From Rhodocyclus gracilis (GTDB lineage: Bacteria > Pseudomonadota > Gammaproteobacteria > Burkholderiales > Rhodocyclaceae): a stretch of DNA of 64,000 nucleotides. A program made the translations under genes and the position numbers. The stretch covers positions 241,170 to 305,169 of the forward strand of contig NZ_WIXJ01000003.1 in assembly GCF_009617575.1 (NCBI RefSeq), in the 5' to 3' direction. The notes below the pieces were generated by a model that worked only from the letters and a program-made list of their open reading frames with translations, was not told the DNA's origin and did not search any database. This document shows, piece after piece, positions 48,308 to 59,341 of this stretch (within the stretch, counting starts at the first letter, position 1; each line of letters begins with the position of its first letter).

Positions 48308-49642
48308 ATGCCTGTGATGAAACGCCACGCCCTGGCACTGCTTGTCGGCGCAGTTTTTGCAGCCTCCCCGGTGTTCGCTGCCGACCTCGCGCAGGTCTAT
48401 CGCGACGCGGTCGCCTATGACGCCCAATTCGCCGCGGCGCGCGCCAACCTCGACGCCGGCCGTGAAAAACTGCCGCAAGGGCGCTCCGGTCTGCTGCCGG
48501 TCATCAGCGCCTCCGGCAACACCACCTGGAACCAGAACACTTACAGCGGGCTGACCGGCAACGGCTCGCGCGACGCCAGTTTCAACAGCAACGGTTACAC
48601 GGTCAGCCTGACGCAACCGCTGTTTCGCTGGCAGAACATCGTCCAGTACGATCAGGCACAGTTGCAGGTCGTGCAGGCCGAGGCGACTTTCGAGCAGGCG
48701 CGGCAGGATCTCATCGTGCGCGTCGCGCAGGCCTATTTCGACGTGCTCTACGCGCAGGAAAACCTGACCGCCGTGCGCGCCAACAAGGAGGCGATCGCGC
48801 AGCAACTGGCGCAGGCGAAGAAGAACTTCGAGGTCGGCACCGCCACCATCACCGACTCGCAAGAAGCGCAATCGCGCTACGACCTCGCCACAGCGCAGGA
48901 AATCGCCGCCGACAGCGACCTCGAAATCAAGCGCCACACGCTCAGCGTCATCATCGGCAAGGACGCCGGTGCGCTCAATCCGCTGCGTAACGATGCGACG
49001 CTGGCGCCGCCGCAACCCGCCGCGATGGCGAACTGGGTCGATGCCGCCGAAAAGGACAGCTTCACCGTTCTCGCGCAGCAGGCGGCGGCGGAGGTGGCGG
49101 CGCGGGAAGTCGAGCGCAATCGCGCCGGGCATTATCCGACGCTCGACGTCGTCGCCAGTTACAACGACAGCAGTTCCGGCAAAACCCAGTTTGGCGATTC
49201 GCGCTTCGATTCCACATCGCGTGCCGTCGGGCTGCAACTCAATATCCCGATCTTTCAGGGCGGCTACGTCACCTCGAAAACGCGCGAGGCGGCGGCCAAT
49301 CGCGAGGCCGCCAATGCGGCGCTCGATGGTGCGCGCCGTAACGCTTCGTTGCTCGCCCGCCAGTCCTACCTCGGGGTCGTCAACGGCATCGCTCAGGTGC
49401 GGGCGCTGGAAGCGGCCCTGCTCTCCAGCAATAGCGCCCTCGAATCGAACAAGCTCGGCTATGAGGTGGGCGTGCGCATCAACATCGACGTGCTGAACGC
49501 CGAGCAGCAGGTTTATTCAACCCGCCGCGACCTCGCCCGCGCCCGCTTTGACACGCTGCTTGCACAATTGCGGCTGAAGGCGGCGGTCGGCACGCTCAGC
49601 GACGCCGACCTGCAACAAATCAACGGACTGCTGGTGCACTGA
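48308..49642 (+). CDS. tolC: TolC family outer-membrane efflux channel
   Basis: A 444-aa outer-membrane protein. A signal peptide (MKRHALALLVGAVFAASPVFA, cut near residue 24) precedes two OEP repeats: first QVYRDAVAYDAQFAAARANL, second TVLAQQAAAEVAAREVERNR. The coiled-coil hairpins are Ala/Gln/Arg-rich, as usual. It supplies the exit duct for the RND pump upstream and is probably shared by other exporters. The start may be 48308 or 48317 (MPVMKRHA or MKRHA). It converges with waaA. Confidence 0.95.
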   Translation: MPVMKRHALALLVGAVFAASPVFAADLAQVYRDAVAYDAQFAAARANLDAGREKLPQGRSGLLPVISASGNTTWNQNTYSGLTGNGSRDASFNSNGYTVSLTQPLFRWQNIVQYDQAQLQVVQAEATFEQARQDLIVRVAQAYFDVLYAQENLTAVRANKEAIAQQLAQAKKNFEVGTATITDSQEAQSRYDLATAQEIAADSDLEIKRHTLSVIIGKDAGALNPLRNDATLAPPQPAAMANWVDAAEKDSFTVLAQQAAAEVAAREVERNRAGHYPTLDVVASYNDSSSGKTQFGDSRFDSTSRAVGLQLNIPIFQGGYVTSKTREAAANREAANAALDGARRNASLLARQSYLGVVNGIAQVRALEAALLSSNSALESNKLGYEVGVRINIDVLNAEQQVYSTRRDLARARFDTLLAQLRLKAAVGTLSDADLQQINGLLVH

Positions 49643-49643
49643 T

Positions 49644-49683
49644 CGCGTCCGGCGGCGCGGCTCGCGTCGGGGCGCCGGACGCG
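49644..49683. terminator. 11-bp hairpin between tolC and waaA
   Basis: CGCGTCCGGCG / CGCCGGACGCG, a perfect stem with an 18-base loop, fills the gap between the convergent genes. No T tract follows, so termination efficiency is uncertain. Confidence 0.45.
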
Positions 49684-51162
49684 TTAAACGCCGCGCCCGT
49701 TGGCAGGTGCAGAGTCCGTCGCGAAGACGGCCGCCAAGGTGCGTGCCGTTGCTCCCTGATGCGCGTGACTGAAGGTGTGCGCGCACTCGCGCATGCGCGC
49801 CAGCGCCGCCGGATCGGCGAGTAGCGCTGGCGCCAGCGTGGCAAGGGTGGCGCTCACCGATCCGGCGAGAGAGTCCGGGGGCGAGGGATCGTTGGCGTTT
49901 GCCGTAGCGTCCGCCGCCCCGCCCGGTGCGTCGCCCTGCGCTTCGTCCAGACCCCGGACGCGTCGCGCGGCGCCCGCGTCGATGGCGTCGGCAGCGGCTT
50001 GCGCGAAATTGAAGGTATGCGGGCCGACCAGTGTCGGGCAGCCGCAGGCGGCGGCTTCGATCAGGTTTTGCCCGCCGAAGGGCAGCAGGCTACCGCCCAT
50101 CACGGCGAGGTCGGCGGCCGCGTAGTAAGCCGCCATTTCGCCCATGCTGTCACCCAGCCAGACTTGTACGTCCGGTGCGAGTGTAGCGATAGCTTCTGAC
50201 TTCTCCGCGCGGTGTGCGGACGGCTTCTGCGTTGTCTCGGGCGGCAACGCGCTGCGTCGCGCCAGCGTAAAACCACGGGCGCGGACGAGCGCGGCGACGT
50301 CGTCAAAGCGCTGCGGGTGACGCGGTACCAGCAGCAACAAGGGCGACGGTTCTGTCGCCGGCTGTTTCAGCCAGGGGGTGAGGGCGTCGAGCAGCAAGGC
50401 CTCTTCGCCGTCGCGCGTACTGGCGGCCAGCAGCACGGGGCGGGCGTTGCCGTGCGCATCGACAAAACGCTGTTTCCAGTGCGTGCCGCGCGCGCGCGCG
50501 GCGGCGTCGGGCGTGACGTCGAATTTCAGGTTGCCGCACACGACGACGCGCGGCGCCCCCAGGCGCCGCAGGCGTTCAGCATCCGCCTCGGTTTGCGCGG
50601 CGATCACCGACAGCGAGGCGAGCGCGGGCGCAATCAGGCCGCGCACACGCGCGTAGCCGGCGGCGGAGCGGGCCGACAGGCGCGCGTTCACCAGCGCCAG
50701 CGGCACGCGCTGCGCCGCCGCGGCGGCGCAGAGGTTGGGCCAGAGTTCGGTCTCCATGATCAGGCCGCGCTGTGGGCGGAAGTGCGCGAAGAAGCGCTTG
50801 CATGGCCCGGGCAGGTCGTAGGGTAGATAGGCCTGGACGATGCGGCCGGGATGACGCGTCAGCAATTCCGCACCTGCTGCGCGGCCGGTGGGCGTCATGT
50901 GCGTAAGCAGTAACGTGTGCTGCGGATGCGCGGCGAGCAAGGCGTCGATCACGGGCGCAGCGGCGCGGGTTTCGCCGACGGAGACAGCATGCAGCCAGAG
51001 TAGTGGTGGCCGCTCCACCGGCGTCGGCCACGCCGCGTAATGCCCCCAACGTTCGCCGATGTGCTGCCGATACTCCGGTTGGCGGCGTGCGCGCCAGAAG
51101 AGTCGCGCCAGCAGCGCCGGCTGCGCCAGCGTGAAGGCGGCGGAATACAGTGTGCGCAGCAT
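49684..51162 (-). CDS. waaA: 3-deoxy-D-manno-octulosonic acid (Kdo) transferase
   Basis: A 492-aa GT30 enzyme that adds Kdo to lipid A precursor. An N-terminal membrane-associated region leads to HAVSVGETRAA, with the catalytic Glu64. NARLSARSAAGYARVRGL, GNLKFDV, PRHPQRFDDV, LGDSMGEMAAYYAAADLAVM and GGQNLIEAAACGCPTLVGPH follow. The protein is about 60-70 residues longer than usual. The extra length is mainly two inserts: a short one near SALPPETTQKPSAHRAEKSE and a longer Ala/Asp/Pro-rich one near AQGDAPGGAADATANANDPS. It overlaps waaC by 1 base. Confidence 0.95.
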   Translation of the reverse strand: MLRTLYSAAFTLAQPALLARLFWRARRQPEYRQHIGERWGHYAAWPTPVERPPLLWLHAVSVGETRAAAPVIDALLAAHPQHTLLLTHMTPTGRAAGAELLTRHPGRIVQAYLPYDLPGPCKRFFAHFRPQRGLIMETELWPNLCAAAAAQRVPLALVNARLSARSAAGYARVRGLIAPALASLSVIAAQTEADAERLRRLGAPRVVVCGNLKFDVTPDAAARARGTHWKQRFVDAHGNARPVLLAASTRDGEEALLLDALTPWLKQPATEPSPLLLLVPRHPQRFDDVAALVRARGFTLARRSALPPETTQKPSAHRAEKSEAIATLAPDVQVWLGDSMGEMAAYYAAADLAVMGGSLLPFGGQNLIEAAACGCPTLVGPHTFNFAQAAADAIDAGAARRVRGLDEAQGDAPGGAADATANANDPSPPDSLAGSVSATLATLAPALLADPAALARMRECAHTFSHAHQGATARTLAAVFATDSAPANGRGV

Positions 51163-52253
51163 CAGCCAGCCCTCTGTGGCTGCAAGGCCATGTCGGCGAT
51201 GGACAGCACCTGCTCGACATTGGGCGGCGCGCCCTTGCCGCCGAGATTGCGGACGAAGGTGGTCGGGGGGCGCGGCGAGGAGGGGGCTGCCGTTGCGCCG
51301 ATTCGCACGCCGTTCGACGTCGTATGCGCGGCGCAGTGCGAAGTGTTCCCCGAAATGTCGCCCGTGCTGCCGGCCAGCGCCCCCGTCAGGGCCGGGTCGG
51401 TCGCCGTGTAGATCGCCAGTGTCGGCGTGCCGAGGGCGGCGGAGAGGTGGACGAGTCCGGTGTCGACGCCGACGGTCAGTGCGGCGTGGCCGAGGACGCT
51501 GGCGGCGTCGCGCAGGCCCATGGCAGGCGCGGCCAGCGCGCCGGGGATGTTCGCCGCCAGGCGGGCCGCACGCTCGCGTTCGTGCGCATTGCCGCCCGGC
51601 AGGACGGCGCGGATGCCGCGTTCGGCGAGGGCGCGGCCCAGCGCAATCCAGCGCGCTTCTTCCCAGAGCTTGTCGTCGCGCGAGGTGGCACTGAGCAGTA
51701 CGGCGTAGCGCTGTGCGCCTGTCAGCCAGGGCAGAGCAAGCGGCGGGGCAGCGATACCGTAGTCGAGCGGCGTGGCCTCGACGCTGTCGGCGGGAAGACC
51801 GAAGGCCGCTGCGGCCAGCCAGCGATTGCGCATGACTGCGTGCGCGTTGCGCGGGATGGCGAAGCTGCGCTCGTAAAAGCGCGCGGCCAATGGCTCGCGT
51901 GCCGCAGCGGCGCTGTAGCCGAGGCGAACGCCGGTGGCCGCTTTGGCGACCAGCGCGCTTTTGACGAGGCCTTGCGTATCGAGGATGAAGTCGTAAGCCG
52001 TTTGTGCCAGCCGCTTCCGAAAGCTAGCGATCTCGCGCCATGTCTGGGCGTGCAGCAGGCCCTTGCGCCAGCGGCGCACAGCGACGGGAATCGCCGCGTG
52101 CAAGGCCGGGTGCAGACGCGGGATGTCGATAAAGGCTTCTTCGACGCACCAGTCGATTTCGGCACCGGGAAAGGCGCGCGCCAAATCGCTGAGCACGGGC
52201 AGATTGTGAATGACATCGCCGAGCGAGGAGGTTTTGATCAGTAGAATTCGCAT
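51162..52253 (-). CDS. waaC: LPS heptosyltransferase I
   Basis: A 363-aa GT9 enzyme that transfers the first L-glycero-D-manno-heptose to Kdo of the LPS inner core. It opens MRILLIKTSSLGDVIHNLP (family signature). The donor-site region ALTVGVDTGLVHLSAALGTP, then TLAIYTATDP, is intact. After this the protein carries a Gly/Ser/Thr-rich insert of about 40 residues (about 285-325) before a normal end (NVEQVLSIADMALQ). It is co-transcribed with waaA (1-base overlap) and divergent from the WaaE-like gene. Confidence 0.94.
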   Translation of the reverse strand: MRILLIKTSSLGDVIHNLPVLSDLARAFPGAEIDWCVEEAFIDIPRLHPALHAAIPVAVRRWRKGLLHAQTWREIASFRKRLAQTAYDFILDTQGLVKSALVAKAATGVRLGYSAAAAREPLAARFYERSFAIPRNAHAVMRNRWLAAAAFGLPADSVEATPLDYGIAAPPLALPWLTGAQRYAVLLSATSRDDKLWEEARWIALGRALAERGIRAVLPGGNAHERERAARLAANIPGALAAPAMGLRDAASVLGHAALTVGVDTGLVHLSAALGTPTLAIYTATDPALTGALAGSTGDISGNTSHCAAHTTSNGVRIGATAAPSSPRPPTTFVRNLGGKGAPPNVEQVLSIADMALQPQRAG

Positions 52254-52315
52254 CGGCAGGTAAAATGACAGGCTCGCGCCGCAAAACGCCGATTATAAGA
52301 GACGCAGCTCCCGAC

Positions 52316-53185
52316 ATGCTTTCCACGCCCACATTACCCGCCACGCCAGACGCCGCAGGCGGCCGGCCCGCGCTGTCGGTCGTGTTGATCACCCTCAACG
52401 CGGCGGCGCAGTTGCGCCCATGCCTGGAAAGTGTTGGCTTTGCCGACGAGATCGTCGTCGTCGATTCGGGCAGCGGCGACGGCACGCAGGCGCTGGCGGC
52501 GGAGTTCGGCGCGCGGGTGCTGCATCAGGACTGGCTGGGTTTTGGCGCACAGAAGCAGTTTGCAGTGGAGCAGGCGACGCACGATTGGGTGCTCTGTCTC
52601 GACGCCGACGAGCGCGTGACGCCGGCGCTGGCTGCTTCGATCCGCGCTGCGCTGGCCGCTGCCGGAGAGGCGGCGCCGGCTGCCTATCGTTTTGCCCGTT
52701 GCAATCGCTTTCTCGGGCGCTACCTGCGTCACGGCGAAGGCTATCCGGACTGGAGCCTGCGGCTTTTTGACCGCCGCCGGGCGCGCTGGTCGGACGACGC
52801 CGTGCACGAGAAGGTGATCGCCGACCGCCCGGTGGGGACGCTCGCTGGTGATTTGCTGCACGATTCCGCCGATACCATTGCTGCCTATCTTGCCAAACAG
52901 AACCGCTACACGACGCTGGCCGCCGAGGCGGCGTTTGCCGCCGGCCGCCGCGCGCGCGCGCGGCAGGTGTGGGGTAGCCCGCTGATTCGTTTCATCAAGT
53001 TCTTTGTCGTCCGCCGCGGCGCCCGCGACGGTTTGCCCGGTTTCATCCATATCGCTATCGGCTGTTTCAACAGCTTTACCAAATACGCCAAGATGATCGA
53101 ACTCGAACGCCAGACGGCCGCGCGTGCGCCGTCGCCGGAGTCGCGGACGCCCGCCGCCACGTCTTCGCCGGAGTCGCGCCCGTGA
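52316..53185 (+). CDS. Glycosyltransferase family 2, WaaE/KdtX-like
   Basis: A 289-aa GT-A enzyme, probably adding a hexose to the LPS inner core. The opening ALSVVLITLNAAAQLRPCLE, DEIVVVDSGSGDGTQ (nucleotide binding) and LCLDADERVTP (DxD-type metal site) are clear; RRARWSDDAVHEKV is typical of WaaE relatives. I prefer the ATG at 52316: an earlier in-frame ATG at 52265 is only 12 bases from the divergent waaC start and lies in likely promoter sequence (TAAAAT, TATAAG). Its stop overlaps the GTG of the next gene. Confidence 0.88.
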   Translation: MLSTPTLPATPDAAGGRPALSVVLITLNAAAQLRPCLESVGFADEIVVVDSGSGDGTQALAAEFGARVLHQDWLGFGAQKQFAVEQATHDWVLCLDADERVTPALAASIRAALAAAGEAAPAAYRFARCNRFLGRYLRHGEGYPDWSLRLFDRRRARWSDDAVHEKVIADRPVGTLAGDLLHDSADTIAAYLAKQNRYTTLAAEAAFAAGRRARARQVWGSPLIRFIKFFVVRRGARDGLPGFIHIAIGCFNSFTKYAKMIELERQTAARAPSPESRTPAATSSPESRP

Positions 53186-54189
53186 AAATTCTCGTCACCG
53201 GCGCCGCCGGCTTTATTGGCATGTACGTCTGCGAGCGTCTGCTCGCCCGCGGCGACGAAGTCGTCGGCTTCGATAATCTCAACGATTACTATCCGGTGGC
53301 GCTGAAAGAGGCCCGTCTCGCCCGCTTGCTCGCGCATCCGGCGTTTCGCTTCGTGCGCGGCGATCTGGCCGATACCGGGGCGGTGGCGGCGCTGTTCGCC
53401 AACGAACGCTGCCAGCGCGTCGTCCACCTGGCCGCGCAAGCGGGGGTGCGCTATTCGCTGAAAAATCCTGTGGCCTACGCGCAGGCCAACCTGCTTGGTT
53501 TCGTGAACATCCTCGAAGGCTGCCGCCACTCCGCTGTCGAACATCTGGTCTACGCCAGCAGTTCGAGCGTCTACGGCGGTAACGCCAAGATGCCCTTCGC
53601 CGAGGAAGATGCGGTGGACCACCCGGTCAGCCTGTACGCGGCGACGAAGAAGTCGAACGAGCTGATGGCACACACCTACAGCCATCTCTACGGGCTGCCG
53701 GCGACCGGGCTGCGCTTCTTCACTGTCTATGGTCCGTGGGGCCGGCCGGACATGGCGTACTGGAGCTTCACCGAGAAGATTCTCGCCGGGCAGACGATCG
53801 ACGTTTTCAACCACGGGCAGATGCGCCGCGATTTCACCTACATCGACGACATCGTCGAAGGCGTGCTGCGTGTGCTCGACAAGCCGGCGACGGCCGATCC
53901 CGACTACGATCCGCTGCGGCCGACGCCGGCCACCGCGCGCGTGCCGCACCGCGTTTTCAACATCGGCGCCAGCGAACCGGTGGCGCTGATGGACTTCATC
54001 GAAACGCTCGAAGCGGCGCTCGGCCGCAGCGCCGACAAGCGCTTCCTGCCGATGCAGGACGGCGATGTGCCGGCGACCTACGCCGATACGCGTCGCCTGG
54101 ACGCCTGGGTCGGCTTCGCGCCGAAGACGTCGCTGGCGACCGGCATCGGGCGCTTCGTCGACTGGTATCGCGCTTACATCGGGCGCTGA
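53182..54189 (+). CDS. UDP-glucuronate 4-epimerase-like SDR
   Basis: A 335-aa extended SDR beginning at GTG 53182 (GTGA overlap with the glycosyltransferase). NAD-binding GAAGFIG, DNLNDYYPVALKEARL (typical of UDP-GlcA epimerases), HLAAQAGVRYSL and catalytic Tyr/Lys in SLYAATKKSNELMA are present; GPWGRPDMAYWSFTEKILAG matches the CapI/GlcA-epimerase subgroup. It would convert UDP-glucuronate to UDP-galacturonate for LPS core or exopolysaccharide. It heads the rfb cluster. Confidence 0.92.
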   Translation: MKILVTGAAGFIGMYVCERLLARGDEVVGFDNLNDYYPVALKEARLARLLAHPAFRFVRGDLADTGAVAALFANERCQRVVHLAAQAGVRYSLKNPVAYAQANLLGFVNILEGCRHSAVEHLVYASSSSVYGGNAKMPFAEEDAVDHPVSLYAATKKSNELMAHTYSHLYGLPATGLRFFTVYGPWGRPDMAYWSFTEKILAGQTIDVFNHGQMRRDFTYIDDIVEGVLRVLDKPATADPDYDPLRPTPATARVPHRVFNIGASEPVALMDFIETLEAALGRSADKRFLPMQDGDVPATYADTRRLDAWVGFAPKTSLATGIGRFVDWYRAYIGR

Positions 54190-54214
54190 ACGACCGAAGG
54201 CAAAGGGAACGAAC

Positions 54215-55279
54215 ATGATCCTCGTCACCGGCGGCGCCGGTTTCATCGGCGCCAATTTCGTCATCGACTGGCTGGCGCAGAGCGACGAGCCGGTGCTCAA
54301 TCTCGACAAGCTCACCTACGCCGGCAACCTCGACAACCTGCGCGTACTTGAAGGCGACGCGCGCCACCTCTTCGTGCGCGGCGACATCGGAGACGCTACG
54401 CTGCTCTCGCGCCTGCTCACCGAGCACCGGCCGCGCGCAGTGGTGAACTTCGCCGCCGAAAGCCACGTCGATCGCTCGATTCACGGCCCCGGTGCCTTCA
54501 TCGAAACCAACATCGTTGCCACCTGGCGCCTGCTCGACGCGGTGCGCGCCTATCTGGCGACGCTCGATGCGGCCGAGCGCGCCGCCTTCCGCTTCCTGCA
54601 CGTATCGACCGACGAGGTGTACGGCTCGCTTGAGGCCAGCGACGCGCCCTTCGCCGAAACCAACCCGTACCAGCCGAACAGCCCGTACTCGGCGTCGAAG
54701 GCCGCCTCCGACCACCTCGTCCGCGCCTGGCACCACACCTTCGGCGTGCCGGTGCTGACCACCAACTGCTCGAACAACTACGGCCCGCTGCAGTTTCCCG
54801 AGAAGCTGATTCCGCTGGTGATCCACAACGCGCTCGCCGGCAAGCCGCTGCCGATCTACGGCGACGGCAGCAATGTGCGTGACTGGCTGTACGTCGGTGA
54901 CCATTGCGCAGCGATCCGCCGCGTTCTCGCCGCCGGCCGCGTCGGCGAGACCTACAACATCGGCGGGCGCAACGAGATGAGCAACCTGCAGGTGGTGCAC
55001 ACCGTCTGTGATCTGCTCGACCGCCACGCGCCGCGCGCGCAGGGCGGCAGCTATCGCGAGCAGATCGTCTTCGTCACCGACCGGCCGGGCCACGACCGCC
55101 GTTATGCGATCAACGCCGACAAGATCGCCGCCGAACTCGGCTGGCAGCCGGCGGAAACTTTCGGGAGCGGCATCGAAAAGACCGTGCGCTGGTACCTCGA
55201 CCACGCCGACTGGGTTGCCAACGTCACCAGCGGCGCCTACCGCGAGTGGACCGAGCGGCAGTACGGAGCCGGCGCGTGA
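54215..55279 (+). CDS. rfbB: dTDP-glucose 4,6-dehydratase
   Basis: A 354-aa SDR, second step of dTDP-L-rhamnose synthesis. The start at 54215 (MILVTGGAGFIGANFVIDWL) fits; upstream in-frame codons belong to the previous gene's coding region. GGAGFIG, FAAESHVDRSIHGP, STDEVYGSL (Thr/Asp/Glu catalytic triad) and YSASKAASDHLV are all present, as is NCSNNYGPLQFPEKLIPL. It is the first of rfbBDAC and overlaps rfbD by 4 bases. Confidence 0.97.
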   Translation: MILVTGGAGFIGANFVIDWLAQSDEPVLNLDKLTYAGNLDNLRVLEGDARHLFVRGDIGDATLLSRLLTEHRPRAVVNFAAESHVDRSIHGPGAFIETNIVATWRLLDAVRAYLATLDAAERAAFRFLHVSTDEVYGSLEASDAPFAETNPYQPNSPYSASKAASDHLVRAWHHTFGVPVLTTNCSNNYGPLQFPEKLIPLVIHNALAGKPLPIYGDGSNVRDWLYVGDHCAAIRRVLAAGRVGETYNIGGRNEMSNLQVVHTVCDLLDRHAPRAQGGSYREQIVFVTDRPGHDRRYAINADKIAAELGWQPAETFGSGIEKTVRWYLDHADWVANVTSGAYREWTERQYGAGA

Positions 55280-56193
55280 GCACGCCGATCCTGCTGCTCG
55301 GCAAGGACGGCCAGGTCGGCTGGCAGCTGCAGCGCTCGCTGGCGCCGCTCGGCCGGGTGATGGCGCTCGGCCGCGGCGAATGCGATCTCGCCGACGCCGA
55401 CGCGCTGCTGCGCACAGTGCGCGCGCTGCGCCCGGCGATCATCGTCAACGCCGCCGCCTACACCGCAGTCGATCAGGCTGAACGCGAACCCGAGCTGGCG
55501 CAGCGCATCAACGCGACGGCGCCCGGAATCCTCGCCGACGAGGCGCGCTCGCTCGGCGCGCTGCTCGTGCATTACTCGACCGACTACGTCTTCGACGGCA
55601 GCAAGGCCGCGCCCTGGGTCGAAAGCGATACGCCGAATCCGCTCTCGGTCTATGGCCAGAGCAAGCACGACGGCGAGCGTGCCATCGCCGCCAGCGGCGC
55701 GCGCGCGCTGATCTTCCGCACCAGCTGGGTGTTTGGCGCGCGCGGCAAGAACTTCGTCAAGACCGTGCTGCGCCTCGCCGGCGAAGGCCGGCCGCTGCGC
55801 ATCGTCGACGACCAGATCGGTTCGCCGACGCCGGCGGCGATGATCTCGACCGTCACCGGGCTGGTCCTTGCCGCGCTGCGCCGCGGCGAACGCGCGCCCG
55901 ACGGCTGTACGCTCTACCATCTGGCCGCGACCAATCCGGTCAGCTGGTGCGGTTTCGCGCGCGCCATCCTCGACGTCGCCGCGCGCACGCCGGGATTCGA
56001 CGGACTGCCGGCGGCCGGGACGGTGACGCCGATCACCACCGCCGACTACCCGCTGCCGGCGACGCGCCCGGCCAATTCGCGCCTCGACTGCGCGCAGCTG
56101 GAACGCGATTTTGCGCTCGAGATGCCCGACTGGCTGCCGTATCTCGAACGCATGATGCAACTGCTCGCCCTCAAACGCGCCAACGGCTACTGA
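55276..56193 (+). CDS. rfbD: dTDP-4-dehydrorhamnose reductase
   Basis: A 305-aa enzyme, last step of dTDP-L-rhamnose synthesis. It starts at GTG 55276 (GTGA overlap with rfbB). The nucleotide motif [40 protein letters not shown] and [12 protein letters not shown] (catalytic Tyr/Lys), then [15 protein letters not shown], are visible. In pathway order it acts after RfbC, though it is encoded before rfbA. Confidence 0.96.
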   Translation: MSTPILLLGKDGQVGWQLQRSLAPLGRVMALGRGECDLADADALLRTVRALRPAIIVNAAAYTAVDQAEREPELAQRINATAPGILADEARSLGALLVHYSTDYVFDGSKAAPWVESDTPNPLSVYGQSKHDGERAIAASGARALIFRTSWVFGARGKNFVKTVLRLAGEGRPLRIVDDQIGSPTPAAMISTVTGLVLAALRRGERAPDGCTLYHLAATNPVSWCGFARAILDVAARTPGFDGLPAAGTVTPITTADYPLPATRPANSRLDCAQLERDFALEMPDWLPYLERMMQLLALKRANGY

Positions 56194-56228
56194 GGCCCGC
56201 GCGCCCAACCGACCCGGAGCCCGCTCCC

Positions 56229-57121
<893 letters not shown>

Positions 57122-57125
<4 letters not shown>

Positions 57126-57679
57126 AAGTAACGCCGCTCGACTTGCCCGACGTGTTGCTGATCGAACCGACCGTGTTCGGCGACGAGCGGGGGTTTTTTT
57201 ACGAAAGCTTCAATCGGCAGGCGTTTGCCGAAGCGGTCGGCTACGACGTTGATTTCGTTCAGGATAACCACTCGAAAAGTGCGCGCGGGGTGTTGCGCGG
57301 TTTGCATTACCAGTTGCCGCCGAAGGCGCAGGGCAAACTGGTGCGTGTCGTTGCCGGCGAGGTGTTCGATGTGGCCGTTGATATTCGTCGTGAGTCGCCG
57401 AGTTTCGGGCGGTGGGTGGGGCGGGTCATCTCTGCTCAGAACCGCCGCCAGATATGGATTCCTCCGGGCTTTGCGCATGGTTTTCTCGTTCTTTCGGCGA
57501 GCGCGGAATTTCTTTACAAGACTACAGCGCCTTGGGCGCCTGATCTTGAGCGGGTGATAGCGTGGAACGATCCGGTGTTGGCGATTACATGGCCGCTGGA
57601 AATTCCGCCGATCCTGTCGCCGCGAGACGCCGCCGCGCCGCAGATGTTTCGCGGTGGATCGAGTGTGGGCCTTGCGTGA
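57122..57679 (+). CDS. rfbC: dTDP-4-dehydrorhamnose 3,5-epimerase
   Basis: A 185-aa cupin-type epimerase, third step of dTDP-L-rhamnose synthesis. [20 protein letters not shown], the catalytic His in [29 protein letters not shown] and [12 protein letters not shown] are typical. It is the last gene of rfbBDAC. Codon use becomes less GC-biased in its second half. Confidence 0.97.
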
Positions 57680-57785
57680 CTCTATGGGTTTCTCTCGCTC
57701 TGGTTTGGCAGGAAATCCGGCTTGCATGACATTGGCGCGCTCGGTAACATCCGTGTTCATCGATTGAACGCGAGCCCGTCGCCCC

Positions 57786-58223
57786 GTGAATCCGCAAGAA
57801 ATTGCCCATTGGAATGTGTTGAAAGTGCTGGAGCAGCGGCCGCAGCTATCGCAGCGGGAGTTGGCGCTGCGGCTTGGCGTCAGTCTCGGCAAGACCCATT
57901 ATTTGATGAAGGCGTTGGTGGAAAAAGGCTGGGTCAAAGCAGGCAACTTTCGGAGGAGCGACAGCAAATGGGCGTATCTCTATTTGCTGACTCCCGACGG
58001 TGTCGGCGAAAGGCTGCGATTGACTCGCGCCTATTTGGCTCGTAAAGAGGCCGAATACGCGAGTCTGCGCAACGAGATCGCGATGTTGCGCCAAGAAATT
58101 GAAGCACTCCCCGCTCTTTCGGCTGGTCCGCTCGTGGAAGGGGCTAATGTTCCTTTGCGTGACGGCGAGCTTCTCTCCCTCTCTCTCCGAGTTGCTAGTG
58201 GTGCGGCGGGATCTGATGTCTGA
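57786..58223 (+). CDS. MarR family EPS-associated transcriptional regulator
   Basis: A 145-aa regulator starting at GTG 57786 (VNPQEIAHWNVLKVLEQRPQ). The winged helix QLSQRELALRLGVSLGKTHY, then LMKALVEKGWVKAGNF, is followed by a C-terminal coiled-coil (RKEAEYASLRNEIAMLRQEI). It matches the family found at exopolysaccharide loci, including those with PEP-CTERM/exosortase systems; none of those genes is in this window. It probably controls the polysaccharide genes to its right. Confidence 0.9.
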   Translation: MNPQEIAHWNVLKVLEQRPQLSQRELALRLGVSLGKTHYLMKALVEKGWVKAGNFRRSDSKWAYLYLLTPDGVGERLRLTRAYLARKEAEYASLRNEIAMLRQEIEALPALSAGPLVEGANVPLRDGELLSLSLRVASGAAGSDV

Positions 58224-58282
58224 GTTTTTCTGGAGCGCTGCGGTCGTGCTTAGTCGCACTCCATCACGTGCCTTGAGTTTTT

Positions 58283-59341
58283 ATGACTAATATGTATTCG
58301 TCTCTTTGCGCTCGCTTGCAGAGTTTTCCGCGGGTTTGGCTGGTTACCGGCGTGGCCGGCTTCATTGGTAGCAATTTGCTGGAGACCTTGTTGCGGCTTG
58401 ATCAGCGTGTGGTCGGGCTCGATAACTTTGCGACGGGGCATCAGCGCAATCTTGACGAGGTGCGTTCGCTCTTGACGCCCGAACAGTGGACGCGCTTCGA
58501 GTTTATTCACGGAGACATCTGCCGGATCGACGATTGCCGTCGCGCCGTCGCGCCGGCGGGGCAAGCGGTGGATTACGTGTTGCATCAGGCTGCGCTTGGC
58601 TCGGTGCCGCGCAGCATCGCCGATCCAGTGGCGACCAATCAGGCTAACGTCGCTGGTTTCCTCAATATGCTCGTTGCGGCGCGCGACGCAGGAGTGAAGG
58701 GATTTGTATATGCCGCTAGCAGTTCGACGTATGGCGATCATCCGGCTCTGCCTAAAGTCGAGGATGTAATCGGTAAGCCTTTGTCGCCATACGCGGTGAC
58801 GAAACTCGTTAACGAGCTTTACGCGGAGGTGTTTGCTCGCTGCTACGGTTTTGAGACGGTCGGTTTGCGTTACTTCAACGTTTTTGGCCCTCGCCAGGAC
58901 CCCAATGGGGCCTATGCGGCAGTCATTCCCCGATGGGTGTCGTCGATGATTCAGGGCGAGGCGGTGTTCATCAATGGTGATGGTGAAACTTCCCGTGATT
59001 TTTGTTTCGTCGCCAATGCCGTTCAGGCCAATCTACTCGCTGCCACGACGACCGATGCTGCCGCGCGCAATCAGGTGTACAACGTCGCGGTGGGGGAGCG
59101 GACAAGTCTGAACGAGTTGTACGCGCACATACGCGATGTGCTCGCAGAGCGTATTCCGTCGCTTCGCGATGTACGTCCCGAGCATCGCGACTTTCGCGTC
59201 GGCGATGTTCGCCATTCCCTGGCCGATATCGACAAAGCTAAGCGACTGCTCGGCTATACGCCGACGCACCACGTTCAAGAGGGGCTGCACGTGGCGATGG
59301 ATTGGTATCGCCGTTTTTTGATGCCTACTTCTGCTGCATAG
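58283..59341 (+). CDS. UDP-N-acetylglucosamine 4-epimerase, WbpP/TviC-like
   Basis: A 352-aa [23 protein letters not shown] (NAD), [44 protein letters not shown] and catalytic [13 protein letters not shown] place it with WbpP/TviC/GNE epimerases acting on UDP-GlcNAc/GalNAc or their uronic acids. The start at 58283 is supported by a diverged second copy at 63227 whose pre-Rossmann segment has the same 17-residue length. In relatives this gene normally follows a tviB/wbpO dehydrogenase; here it lies 2.6 kb before that gene. Confidence 0.93.
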   Translation: MTNMYSSLCARLQSFPRVWLVTGVAGFIGSNLLETLLRLDQRVVGLDNFATGHQRNLDEVRSLLTPEQWTRFEFIHGDICRIDDCRRAVAPAGQAVDYVLHQAALGSVPRSIADPVATNQANVAGFLNMLVAARDAGVKGFVYAASSSTYGDHPALPKVEDVIGKPLSPYAVTKLVNELYAEVFARCYGFETVGLRYFNVFGPRQDPNGAYAAVIPRWVSSMIQGEAVFINGDGETSRDFCFVANAVQANLLAATTTDAAARNQVYNVAVGERTSLNELYAHIRDVLAERIPSLRDVRPEHRDFRVGDVRHSLADIDKAKRLLGYTPTHHVQEGLHVAMDWYRRFLMPTSAA